Origin: Locusta migratoria
Lineage: Eukaryota > Arthropoda > Insecta > Orthoptera > Acrididae
NCBI GenBank assembly: GCA_026315105.1
Contig: CM048744.1
Span: 313,727,270-313,791,269 of the forward strand
Reading direction: 5' to 3'
DNA length: 64,000 nucleotides
Below the pieces are notes generated by a model. It was not told where the DNA came from and did no database searches. It saw only the letters and a list, made by a program, of their open reading frames with translations. The position numbers and the translations under genes were made by a program. Shown piece by piece: positions 34,690 to 45,801 of this stretch. How positions within the stretch are numbered: position 1 is the stretch's first letter; every line of letters begins with the position of its first letter.

Positions 34690-35704
34690 ATAATATTTGG
34701 GCACTTCCACTATTCTAACACATGAAATGAATATTGGCCTTTAAATTAGAATCCTCGGAACTGAACGAAACCGTTACGAGAATAACGCAGGATTAAAATA
34801 ACTAAATGGATAAATAAAGTGGTGTACGTGTCATTTCTATAAAAATCTTCAATTCTACCATAGGCGTTACTATAATAGAGAGAAACAAAGTAACAGTTTA
34901 GCAAACCAAGTTCAGAGATATTACACGAAATTCAATGATGTCATTGTGTTGTTACATTTTCACTCAACATTGCCAAACACCCTCTGATTAAAGTGATTAT
35001 AATAGAGGAAAACACACATACCCTACACACCTGATTGTGATTATGTTAGTCGTCAAAGTGTAGATGCAGGATTTAGATGAAGTGATTAAACAAAATAGAA
35101 GAAAATAATCTGCACTCTTAATTAAAATCACTTTCGCATTCAAGCAGTCCATAGTCAAAAGTCACACTACTTGTATTTTCAAATGATTTATGCTTCTGTT
35201 AAGGTCATAACCTACCTTTGATCAAGCATTTTGCAACATAGGCTTATACTTTGGCGCAGAAAATTAACTTTGATTATGAAATAACGATGATGTTTGTCTA
35301 CCACTTTGTTTTAGTCACTTCCTCCAAAGCACTATTAGGAGTTTAGGATATACGTGCATTACGTCTCGCGCTATTATAATTAGTTTTAGCACGGGTTACA
35401 TGATACACTTACGTCACTAAATTACACATATATTTTTCCTATTTTTCTATCTACTACAATGTCCCTTGTGCTAGAACGAAACTTTTTGCATGGAAATGAG
35501 ACGAACGTCCGTTTTTTCATTATTCTAAGCCTGGTTTCATGCATTTCCAAGCGACTGAGGTAAAAGATATTCTTTGTGAGAGAGGTAAAAAAACAATGCA
35601 GTCGGCTCAAATGAAATTTTCGAGTTTTACAGATGCACCTACAGTGATAAGAAATACTAAGAAAGGGTGTATAAAATAAAAAAATAAGCAAGGGATACCA
35701 TTTG
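34690..35704. other. Unassigned AT-rich sequence
   Basis: Nothing recognised. Confidence 0.4.
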
Positions 35705-38700
35705 TCGGCTTTAGATTAGATTAGTTTAGATTATTTGGTTCGTTCCATAGATCCATGTTGAGGAGATCCTCGTGGATGTGGAACAAGTAAATTTATTTTA
35801 CAAGCTGATAATATAATAATACTAATATAGGTACATACATTTTTTTACAAGCTGATAATATAATAATACTAATAGTATGAATACAAATAAATGCGTCATT
35901 TGGTTCTATTGAAGATTTGGCAGTGGAGTAGAAGAGTTGGCCACTAGAAAGACTTATAGGCTCCTCTTAAACTGATACTTATTTGTAGCAAACTTTTTAT
36001 GGTTGTTGGTAAATTATTTAAAATATGTGTTGCTGAGTAGTGGACCCCTTTTTGAACTAAAGTTAGTGCTTTTAAGTCATTATGTAGATAATTTTTGTTC
36101 CCAGTGTTGTAGGTATGAAATGAGCTGTTTGTTGGGAAAAGGGATATATTATTTATGACAAATTTCATTAAGGAATAAATACACTGAGAGGGAGTAGCTA
36201 ATATATCCAGTTCTTTGAAGAGGCTTCTTCTGCAGGATGTCCGTGAATTTACATCACAAGTAATATGTATTACAAGCTTTTGCACTCTGATAATTAAAGT
36301 ATGCAAGTTTTTTATGTCTCCTATGAAATAAACCACTCGTTTTGAAAATACATATTGTTAAGTCGTTTCTGCATTTCTGTGGTGTGCTCATCCCAACTGA
36401 ATTTATTATCAAGCTGAAATCCCAGGAATTTTATACTGTCAACCTCCTAACCTCCTCTAACTGCTCCTCTTCATACTTTATGCATATACTGGATGGGAAT
36501 CTCTTACATGTTCTGAACTGCATGTAATGAGTCTTTTCAAAGTTTAATGTCAAATAGTTGGCTTTAAACCATTTATTAATGTTAACGAAAATATCATTAG
36601 CAGACCTTTCTAGATCTATGCTCGACATGCTATTTATTGCAATACGTGTATCATCTGTAAACAAAATGAACTCTGCTTCTGTCAGTGTAACTGATGACAG
36701 GTCATTTATGTACACAAGAAAAAGCAGTCGCCATAGGATAGATCCTTGTCGGACACCACATGTAATTTCTTCCCAATTTGATGATGATTGCTGGCTTAAT
36801 TCACTAGTACCTTGCACTGACACCCTTTGTTTCCTGTTAGCAAGGTACGACTTGAACCATTTTGCAGCAATTCCCATGACACCATAGAATTCTAATTTAC
36901 TTGAAAGGATGCTATGGTTCTCACAATCAAGTGCCTTTGATATATCACAGAAAATACCTGCTGCTTGTAATTTATTGTCTAATGAATTGAGTACATTCTC
37001 ACCGTAGGTGTAAATAGCCTTCTTGATATGTGAACCTTTCAGAAATCCAAGCTGTGTTCTAGACAATATGTCCTCTGAGGTCAGGTTGTTGAGAAGTTGC
37101 TTTACCTTTTCTAGAATTTTTGAGAATGCCATTAAAAGTGAAATCGGTCTGTAGTTCGATGGTATCTCTTTATCCCCTTTCTTGAACAGAGGTATAATAT
37201 CCACATATTTTAACCAATCACGAAATGTTACAGGTTACACAAATAACTTGAAATTGTGCTAAATTCACAACAGCACGTTTTAATTAACTTTGTTGATATT
37301 TTATCGTAACCACTGGAATACTTTGTTTTTAAAGATTTATTATAGAAGTTATTTCTTGTGGTTAAGTGAGTGACATATTTATGTTCGTAAAGTTATTTGT
37401 AAATGCTAGTTTCCAATATTCAAAGACATTAGTTACTGACCATGACAGTCCTGTTCTATCAGTAACAGATATAAAGTACTCGTTAAATGGATTTGCCACA
37501 CTATGCCCATCAGTTATTAATGACTCATCTGCTCCTGTTCCTTTCTGTTTATACTAATCTCCTCTTTCACTGTATCCCATTTTGCTTTTATTTTGTTGTC
37601 TGATTTTGCTATCTTTTTCTCATAGTTTAATTGTTTACATGTCTGAATTACTTTTTAAAAATATTTTACAATATCCCTTATATTTAGCTGTCATCATCAT
37701 AATTGGAATTACTCTTAGCTGATAGATACATTTTCCTTTTTGTCTTTCATGAACTCTTTATTCCTTGTGTAATCCATGGTATTATTATAGATTTATTTTG
37801 AGCTACTTTTAGAGGAAAACAGTTTTCAAACAAAATACTGACATTAATGAATATGTTCTATTTTTCATTCATGCTATGAGCACTGCAAACATCTTTCCAG
37901 TTCATATTTTTGAGTAGTTCTCTAAAATTCTCTATTTTTGGTGGAGTGACTACTCTCCTGTATGTAGATTTAGCAGTCTCCATAATCTGCTTAGAATCTG
38001 TACCTAAAAGAAGGAGCTGCATGTCATGATCTGATAAGCCACCAATTATTGGTTTTATTATACGATTTAGTTGTTTTGATTTAACTATAAAAATATTATC
38101 TATGGCTATCCTAGATGATTTAGTTATCCTAGTTGGAAAGTTTACAGTATGACTTAGATTGAAAGACAATGTTACTGACTGCAATAAATGTTTACTGGAA
38201 GACTGAGTAAGATTATCTGTATTAAAGTCACCAGCAACCGAGATGTCTTTGTTTCTTCCTGTTAAGGAATTGATTATCATTTCTTGAAGGTGGTCGGTAA
38301 ATAGTTACTATTATATAGCATCTGTTGTGGAACGCTACTTCTGTTGCGCAAGCTTCGAAATGCTGCTTCTGACAGAATTTAATTATATCAATATTCTTGA
38401 ATTTATAGCAGTTTTTAATAAATGTGGCAACTCCTCCATATCTACCCTACTGAAGTATGAAGCTAAATGAAATCTTGGAATATTTAACATATCTATACCA
38501 GTGGTCACATGATGTTCAGAGAGGCAAATTATATCAACAGGATTAGAGGAATCTATTTCATCAATACAGATGAGTAGTTCATGAAGTTTTTTCTTAGTCT
38601 TGGGATTTTCTGATGTAATAAAGATAACTGATATTGCGTATTAATAGTTGAACAAAGATTTACTGGTAGATTCTGAGTAATTTCTGTTAAACATTGTTTG

Positions 38701-38722
38701 CTAAAATCTATCTCCTGTTTGG

Positions 38723-38976
38723 GTGAAGATCTCTCGGGCGTGCAGCCGGATGGATTGATCGTTGTAGAACGAATTTCGGATAGCGTAACGTGCCATCATC
38801 ATCAGGTTACTCCCGCTGACTGAGGCGCTGGACCGGCGGCTGTGCTATTTATACCTGCGGTCACCCCCCTCCACTGACCTCGAGTGCGGACACCGGGATG
38901 CTGCGGTGGTGGGGGTAGCTCCTGCTCTGGACTCGAGTGGCGGACCTCAGTTTGCGCTCTGCCTTCGCTGTGCTCG
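38723..38976 (-). repeat. PLE left terminal repeat (254 bp)
   Basis: Reverse complement of 41072-41285 apart from scattered substitutions and a 40-bp extra segment (about 38843-38882). On the minus strand that segment contains TATAAATAG. The repeat encodes the C-terminal codons of the PLE frame. It includes, in element sense, a CTGATGA...GAAA arrangement around 38775-38803 reminiscent of a hammerhead-ribozyme core. Confidence 0.88.
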
Positions 38977-41111
38977 GTGTTCTGCTTGCGCCGCGATCGA
39001 AGAACTTTTAGTGCCGGATTCCATGCGTGGCTTAATTGAAATCCACTGTCCTTGTTTATGAGGTTCTCGCGTAGCCGGATTTCGATGGCCTCCTTATACA
39101 GACAGTCCCAGTACCGCGATGTATTGTGGAGAACCTCTGTGTCTTCATATTTCATCTTGTGTGTTGTTTCCAGACAATGTTCAGCAATTGCTGATTTTGT
39201 GGGCTGTTGGAGTTCGGTGTGGCGCTTATGCTCAGTGCACCTTTCTTCAATTGTTCGGATTGTTTGGCCAATGTACGCTTTCCCGCACTCGCATGGAATG
39301 TGATAAACTCCCGATTTCCGGAGTCCCAGATCGTCCTTCACTGTCCCTAGAAGAGATTTGATCTTTGCCGGCGGGCGGTACACGCATTTGATGTTTTGTC
39401 GTCGTAAGATTCTGCCGATTTTTCCGGATACGTTGCCTGCGTATGGAATGTAGGCAATTTTTGCCGGCGGATCCTCCTCGGGTGTTGGCTGTGGTGTGCT
39501 CTTATGTTTGAAAGCACGTCGGATTTGTCGATCGCTATACCCGTTTTCCTGGAATACTTCCTTGAGATGGTCAAGTTCTGGTTTCAGGCTTTCTTCGTCG
39601 GAGATCACACGAGCTCTGTGGACCAGCGTAGTTAGAACCCCTTCTCTTTGGGACGGGTGATGACAGCTAGAGGCATGGAGGTACTGGTCCGTGTGGGTTT
39701 CCTTCCGATAGACACTGTGTCCCAACGTTCCGTCCGGTTTTCTGCGAACCAGAACGTCCAAGAAAGGTAGCTGACCGTTTTGTTCAACTTCCATTGTGAA
39801 CTGGATCTGGCTGTGTATGGAATTCAGGTGTTGCAAGAACACCTGAAGTTCATCTTCGCCGTGAGGCCAAATGACGAACGTGTCGTCGACATATCGGTAG
39901 AATATCGTCGGTTTTAGTGGCGCTGTGTTTAGTGCCTTGTCCTCAAATTCCTCCATGTACATGTTGGCAATCACAGGTGACAGGGGACTGCCCATGGGCA
40001 CGCCATCAGTCTGTTCGTAGTACTCTCCGTCAAAGAGAAAATAGGTCGACGTGAGCACGAAATTAAATACTTTTGTGAAGGAGGGCCCAAATTTCTTCTC
40101 TATGAGTTCCAACGACTCCTTCAGTGGTACCCTGGTGAAAAGGGAGACAACATCGAAACTGACCATGAGATCTGAGTTGGACAGTCTGAGTTGCCGTATC
40201 CGTTCCACGAACTGAGCCGAGTTTTTGATGTGGTGCTCACATTTGCCAACCTGCGGACTCAAAACTGACGTCAAGTGCTTCGCGAGTTGGTACGTTGGCG
40301 CTCCTATTGTGCTCACAATCGGTCTCAGAGGTATACCCATCTTGTGTACCTTTGGAAGCCCGTATAGTCTTGGTGGTGCGGCCGCACGAGGACGGAGTTT
40401 CTTAGCTGTTTCGTCTGTGAAAGTACTCCGAAGAAGTTCAATTGTCTTGCGCTGTATTCGGCTGGTTGGATCCGTCGTGATCTTCCTGTAAGCAGGGTCA
40501 TCTAGGAGCTTATACATTTTCTCCTTATATTCCGCAGCTGTTAGCAGAACGGTTATGTTCCCCTTATCCGCCGGCAGGACGACGACGTCTGGATCATCAC
40601 GCAGCGACCGCAGCGCGGCCCTTTCACGTCTGGTAATGTTGTGCCTGGGCGGCGCAGGCGCGGCTAGAGCGCGGCACGTTTCCCTCCGTATCTCCTCGGC
40701 TGTATCCGGCGGTAGAGTGGAGGCCACTTGTTCCACACCGCTGATGAATTCTGCGACAGGTAATGCTGCTGGTGTAGGGGCAAAGTTTAAGCCTTTCTCC
40801 AGGACTGATAACGCAGCAGTGTCTATATTTTTCCCTGTAAGATTCAGGACGGTGCGCCTCGGCTCCTGATTAGGCTGTTTTGATGCTAGCCTGTTGAATT
40901 TTGAAGATTGTTTCTTGGATGCATTCCTTTGTGCCCGCTCTGCTTGCGCCCAGGAAGATGTTTCAACCCAGTTCCAGGTGGTAGGGGCGAGCAAGGACGC
41001 CAATTCCAGGTGTAGAGAAAAGAGTTTGCGACCTGTGGAATCAAGCTGGCGGCGTGTGTCTTTGATACGTTCGAGCACAGCGAAGGCAGAGCGCAAACTG
41101 AGGTCCGCCAC
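38802..41111 (-). CDS. Penelope-like reverse transcriptase / GIY-YIG endonuclease
   Basis: One uninterrupted 769-codon frame. Numbering from its first codon: an N-terminal helical region (1-160) with a conserved basic patch; fingers 'VVVLPADKGNITVLL' (176-190) and 'LYGLPKVHK' (249-257); motif A 'VSFDVVSLF' with Asp320; motif B 'GVPMGSPLSP' (370-379); motif C 'YVDD' (407-410); thumb 'GQLPFLDVLVRR'. The GIY-YIG nuclease runs from 601: 'GVYHIPCECGKAYIGQT', Arg624, 'EHKR' and the later Glu of 'KEAIEIRLRENL', plus cysteines and histidines (C607, C609, H628, C646) of the type seen in PLE nucleases. All catalytic residues I can check are present. The frame opens with GTG just after an in-frame TAG and has no ATG before codon 199, so the true start may need splicing, an upstream copy or a non-AUG start. 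The last ~60 codons read through the left terminal repeat. Expected role: RNA copying and target cleavage during retrotransposition, in the nucleus. Confidence 0.9.
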   Translation of the reverse strand: MADLSLRSAFAVLERIKDTRRQLDSTGRKLFSLHLELASLLAPTTWNWVETSSWAQAERAQRNASKKQSSKFNRLASKQPNQEPRRTVLNLTGKNIDTAALSVLEKGLNFAPTPAALPVAEFISGVEQVASTLPPDTAEEIRRETCRALAAPAPPRHNITRRERAALRSLRDDPDVVVLPADKGNITVLLTAAEYKEKMYKLLDDPAYRKITTDPTSRIQRKTIELLRSTFTDETAKKLRPRAAAPPRLYGLPKVHKMGIPLRPIVSTIGAPTYQLAKHLTSVLSPQVGKCEHHIKNSAQFVERIRQLRLSNSDLMVSFDVVSLFTRVPLKESLELIEKKFGPSFTKVFNFVLTSTYFLFDGEYYEQTDGVPMGSPLSPVIANMYMEEFEDKALNTAPLKPTIFYRYVDDTFVIWPHGEDELQVFLQHLNSIHSQIQFTMEVEQNGQLPFLDVLVRRKPDGTLGHSVYRKETHTDQYLHASSCHHPSQREGVLTTLVHRARVISDEESLKPELDHLKEVFQENGYSDRQIRRAFKHKSTPQPTPEEDPPAKIAYIPYAGNVSGKIGRILRRQNIKCVYRPPAKIKSLLGTVKDDLGLRKSGVYHIPCECGKAYIGQTIRTIEERCTEHKRHTELQQPTKSAIAEHCLETTHKMKYEDTEVLHNTSRYWDCLYKEAIEIRLRENLINKDSGFQLSHAWNPALKVLRSRRKQNTEHSEGRAQTEVRHSSPEQELPPPPQHPGVRTRGQWRGVTAGINSTAAGPAPQSAGVT

Positions 41112-41285
41112 TCGAGTCCAGAGCAGGAGCTACCCCCACCACCGCAGCATCCCGGTGTCCGCACACAGCCGCCGGTCCAGCGCCTCAGTCAGCGGGAGTA
41201 ACCTGATGATGATGGCACGTTACGCTATCGAAAATTCGTTCTACAACGATCAATCCATCCGGCTGCATGCCCGAGAGATCTTCAC
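41072..41285 (+). repeat. PLE right terminal repeat (214 bp)
   Basis: Inverted partner of the left repeat, lacking the 40-bp TATA-containing segment. Its inner end encodes the first codons of the PLE frame, so the same DNA is read as N-terminus on one side and, in antisense, as C-terminus on the other. Confidence 0.88.
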
Positions 41286-42226
41286 TCAGCATATTCGCCG
41301 GGAAAATCTACGAACACATATCTCCTGTTTATTTGTTATCTCAAATTGAGGGTGTTTTCAAAGCTCTCTCAAAACTGGCATACTTTTCCCCTTCCCTATC
41401 CTAAAAATGCATCCCTCTGACACCTGTAACCTCTGGTATTACCATTTGTGACAGTGCCCTCCCATTCGTTACTTGCATTTCACCCAGAAAGTTTTCCCTT
41501 CCCTTTCCTGTTGAAGTGTGGGCCATGCCTAGTGTAGTCTCACCTGTAGATAGCATACGAAGAAATCAAAACAATATGGGACCCCCATCTCTGATATAAG
41601 CAGCCGTTCCAGTCCCAAGTTCACTATCCTTACGGAAGAATTCAAATGAGTGCGATCATGATGAAAACAGATGCAAATCCCACACTAGTATGCTTCGTTG
41701 CTGATGCTACCTTCACCAGGTCACTCTCTATGGAATAGTCAGAGTTTTTGTTAATGCTATTTCCCGGACCAACCACTATAACCACGGTATCGTCCTTTGT
41801 GAAATCTTTGCATAGAGAACCTATATCCTCTGTTACTTGACCCAGACCCGCATTTGGCGTGAAAAAGTTTATGACCTGGTACTCTGGACCTAGTTCTTCT
41901 TGCAGTAGTTGACCAACAAGGCTTTCTTTCTTTTCACAAATTTCCCTACCTTTTTCAAATGCTTCTTGAAAGTTTGTTGTGCTCTTTCTACAGCATCAGC
42001 TACATGAGGCTCATCCGATTCTGACTGAGGCAACAGGTCAAATCTATGTTTCAGATTAATGAAAAAGTTGTCTGAAACGGTCCTAAGCCTGTTCCCCCAA
42101 TTTCCACCGCTGACACCTGACGTCAGCTTGTTGTGTCGTTTGACTTGAAACGTCGATCATTTTTCTTTTGTTACGAATGTGAGATTACTTTTTACAGTAC
42201 TAATTGATAATTTTACTTTGAAGAAA

Positions 42227-42645
42227 ATCATTCTTGTGCCTGAGCTGTGAAATAATTTTATTTGTTATGTTCGACCGGTTTCGGCAATTGCTGCCATCAA
42301 CAGGAAATCAACAAAATAATTTACGTAAAAGACAATAAGATAATATATTTACTGAGTACATCATCGTCAAATTTACAGTAAATATAGCGATCGTTTCTAA
42401 AAATCTGTCCATTTTACATCATGTAGTAAGTATTCTTTCAATTAATCCTTTACTACTAAATGATATAAAATGGACAGGTTTTTAGAAACGATCGCTATTT
42501 GTTAATGTAAATGTAACGATGCTGTACTCAGTGAAAATGTTACCTTGTTGTATTTGAAGTAAAATATTTTGTTGATGGCAGCAATTGCCGAAACCGGTCG
42601 AACATAACAAATAAAAGTATTTTACAGCTCTGGCACGATAATGAT
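42227..42645. repeat. Fold-back MITE (palindromic, 419 bp)
   Basis: Ends atcattcttgtgcc and ggcacgataatgat are inverted. The arms share 'tttgttatgttcgaccggtt', 'tcggcaattgctgccatcaa' and 'agcgatcgtttctaaaaa...gtccattt', so most of the element folds on itself. Non-coding. No target duplication was clear. Confidence 0.8.
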
Positions 42646-43789
42646 ATTTTAAAAATACATCGTAGCTGTAGCTGTAGACTGCTACATAAAAGCAACATTT
42701 ATAAATTTACTTTCTCCCATTCACCTACCCGAGCCCCATGTTTTAATTAAAAAACAACAAACACTTGAAACATTGATCATTGGTAATGAAAATGGCTTGG
42801 CGGAACAGCATTGCAAAGGAAAGTTTCTTTGAGCATATAGGAATACATGATACAATAAATAAATCTTATGCAATGGCTGTTATTTGTTTTAATCGAATAC
42901 TGGTGAATTGCTAGACATCTGTAATGTTCATAATAGTATAGTTTCTGTAGATACCTTTGTAAAACACTTTGTCGATTTAAAAAAATCATGATATTAATGT
43001 AATTTCCTACAATATTATAATTTTGTTATAAAAATGTGTAAAGCCGAAGGTGTGCAACTGTATATCTATGTAAAAATATGATACAGTGTAATTAAATGCC
43101 ATCTGCTAGATGTTTGATGTAACTAGTAGTCTGAAAAATACGCTATCTTGTACATTAACGCTACCTCGCATGTATCATGGAACTATGTTACTATGTAACT
43201 TCTTAACTGTGCTTCAATATGGCGTTAGCCACCATGTGGCTCACGTATATACAACAGTTCATGGAGCTAAAATTCAGAAACATATGATGTTGTTGATGGT
43301 TTGAGGGGACTAAACAGCTAGGTCATCAGTCCCCTCAGAAATATAATTTTAAATACCATGTGGTCCATGTACAAGACACTGTCAGTGAATTGTATCCAGC
43401 AATGCTTGATTTTAGTTACTATTCTTCAAAAATATTTTAACCAACAAATGTCATATATGTGCAACAGCAAATCTGATTTTCTTCAAGAGTTTTACCGCAT
43501 TGTTTTGGATTTTATAAGTTGTAATTTGATGACTGGAAGGTTATACTATCTGATGGCAGATACGACTATTGACAAACACGAAAACTGGTATGTATTATAA
43601 GGTAAAAAGTCGTAGTTAACTGTTCACAAATTGTATCTTTTGTTACTTTTAGATCCGAGGATGACTCAGAAATGAGTTGAAACCGGTCATCACTGTTAAT
43701 AAATTTGCGGTAAAGACTATAACTATTGTCTACTTAATGAAATTCCCTTTATTCCCTAAACGCCTAGCCATCTGGAGTTACCAACTGGT
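42646..43789. other. Unassigned sequence with minor repeat words
   Basis: No gene. 'gaggggactaaacagctaggtcatcagtcccctc' at 43301-43337 is a SINE-like short palindromic fragment. 'gagttgaaaccggtcatc' at 43675 resembles the accggt motif of the fold-back MITE. Confidence 0.35.
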
Positions 43790-44650
43790 GCACTTTCATA
43801 TCTCACCACGCTCTGCATGTACCATAAATTTGGACGAATTCGGCGATGACAAGTGGGCGTCCTCTCCTTGTGAGCTCTTGATATCCACGAAGCTGCTTTT
43901 ATTGTCTCCAAACGTCTCTTTTATTTTCTTATACGCAGTATATATCTATCCCTTAGTCATACAATCTTCTAAAGACTTGCAATTATCATCTAGCCATTCC
44001 TACTTAGTCAGTCTGCACTTCCTGTCAACCTCATTTTTTAGCCGAATTTACTCCCTTTTGCCTGCTTCACTTGCTGTGTTTTTAAGTTTCCTCCTTTCCT
44101 CAATTCAGTATCTCTTGGGTTATCCAAAGATTTTTATTAGGCTTTGTCCTTCTACCTATATCATCCTCTGCGGCCCTCACTACCTTGTCTGCCAAAGCTA
44201 TTCATTCTTCTTCTACACTATTACCTTCTCGGTCAGTCCTTGCCTAATGCTCCCTTTGAAAATATAAACAGCTTGTGGTTCATTCATTTTATCCAGGTAC
44301 CATTTTCTATCTATTTCCAGTCTCTTAATCTTAATACACAGTTGATATACAAAACGTTATGGTCTGAGTCTATACCTGCCCCTGGATATGTCTTACAGTT
44401 TGAAACCTGGTTTCGAAATCTATGACTTACTAAATCCATTTGGTACCTTCCGGTGCCTCCTGGTGTGTTCCATGAATACAACTTCCTTTCGCGGTGCTTA
44501 AATCAAATGTTTGTGACGGTTATGCTCTGCGCAAAATTCTACCAGGTGATCTCCTCTCTCATTCCTTTTCTCCACATTCACCTACTATTTTTCCTTCCTT
44601 CCATCACAATCAACTTTCCTCTACCTTAACTGTCTGAATAACTTATTTTA
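43790..44650 (-). mobile_element. RTE/L1-like LINE endonuclease fragment
   Basis: Minus-strand pieces include 'AGIDSDHNVLYINCVLRL' (about 44320-44380), the C-terminal SDHN motif of an apurinic-type endonuclease, followed downstream by the W..YF-type linker region. It is the same LINE class as at 15613 and 27570. Multiple frame breaks. Confidence 0.6.
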
Positions 44651-45801
44651 TCTCGTGATACGTTTTTCAATAACTAGAACATATTTTTGCGAACGTTACT
44701 TCGACAATGACTAAATTATCTACGCGAGATAGTTTGTGACTTCTAATAACGTTTTCGTCCGGCACCACTTTTATTCTCTTATGAGAATTTATTCAGGCAG
44801 AATTGTATTTAAATGCGCCGTAATTTTTTTGTATATATTCCAATCTTTGTCTTCCAACATTCGCCACTACCATGTGAATTATAGTTCGATGTCTCAAGAT
44901 ATGTACATTCATCCTATTCATTCCTGTTATTAATGACATCCACACATTCCTTCATTCATCGGTTCTGTGTAGAAACTTCCGCCTCCCTATTTTTTCCCAA
45001 CAGGTCAATTTTGAGACGCCGCCACAAATTAATCTAAATTATTCTCAATATTTGATTATGAATATAAGGAGTAGAAATAGCTTTAATTCTCAGTGGGTAT
45101 ATCTTAGATTCTGAATTCGTACATTAGCTTTTGCAGGGAAATGCAATCTTCGACACCGATAACGCACTAAATTCTTATGTTTTCTTGGGAAACATGAGTC
45201 AAAATTTAGTGACGTAACAACAGTAGGCCTACTGTCATTGCATTTATTTTACGAAGTTATCGAATTTTCAGTGACAGAAACCACTTTTTCGAGCTTCGCC
45301 GTATTGAAATTCTGCTTGGAGGCGCGCAGTAAAGATGTGTTTAACGTCTGACGTATTCCGTATTCTGCTGCGACTTGGTCCGCCCTCGCGGAATATGCAG
45401 CCGAGCGAATGCTGCAGTGACATGCCTCCGATAGACGGCTTTCTATTGACGCGCTCCGACGCAAAAAATTTTTCAGTCGCATGCATCTGAAAGAAATTCC
45501 GCCTCTGCCGCCGCCAGTGCGGGCGCCTTACGGGGGGCCACCAAAAAATTTGTCATTCCTAACTGGAGGAAAGCGACTGGAAACTGCGCGATGTAGCATA
45601 TCACACAACAGAAGTTATCGGAAAACGAAAAAAGCTCGACAGGTAATACGTAACTTCTTGTCATACTTTGAGCCAAATCGAAATTACTTTTCAGGCCCGG
45701 ATTCGATCCAGGTACGGCCTTTAACGTACGTTGTTCCAAGGATTGAACCAGCCAGGATACGTGAAATCCGACTTAGAGGTGCAATTTATGAATGGTTTTA
45801 A
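44651..45801. other. Unassigned sequence
   Basis: Nothing recognised. 45290-45540 is CpG-containing and moderately GC-rich without a supported exon. Confidence 0.4.

Larger units (their letters stand above)
38721..41318 (-). mobile_element. Penelope-like element (PLE) with inverted terminal repeats
   Basis: A 2598-bp insertion bounded by an exact 12-bp direct repeat tatctcctgttt (38709-38720 and 41319-41330) that belongs to the host LINE. Its ends are inverted repeats (38723-38976 and 41072-41285). Between and into them runs one 769-codon frame for a Penelope-type reverse transcriptase with a C-terminal GIY-YIG endonuclease. The right end carries 33 extra bases (41286-41318) beyond the repeat. 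PLEs often carry long terminal repeats in direct or inverted orientation, which fits. Absence of frameshifts suggests a recent insertion. Confidence 0.9.
35705..42140 (-). mobile_element. Jockey/CR1-group LINE (ORF1, endonuclease, reverse transcriptase), split by a Penelope-like element
   Basis: Reading right to left, 41331-42140 is a candidate ORF1. The phrase 'DDTVVIVVGPGNSINKN' followed by 'TSVGFASVF' resembles an SGNH/GDSL-type esterase domain known from some CR1-group ORF1 proteins. At 37858-38290 lies the apurinic-type endonuclease, with 'VAGDFNTD' and the terminal 'GLSDHDMQL'. At 36431-37210 is the reverse transcriptase: 'IPLFKKGDKEIPSNYRPISLL', quoted in part, 'GVRQGSI' and 'LFTDDTRIA' (FADD degraded to FTDD), then 'NFEKTHYMQF'. 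The C-terminal domain is at 35944-36336. The 3' end at 35705-35790 has 'gaggatctcctcaacatggat' then a (taatc)-like tail. A 45-bp duplication lies at 35800-35872. Frameshifts and stops are spread through it, so it is inactive. Confidence 0.75.

Noticed and set aside
39052..41349. Plus-strand frames inside the Penelope-like element
   Set aside because: Shadows of the long minus-strand reverse-transcriptase frame.
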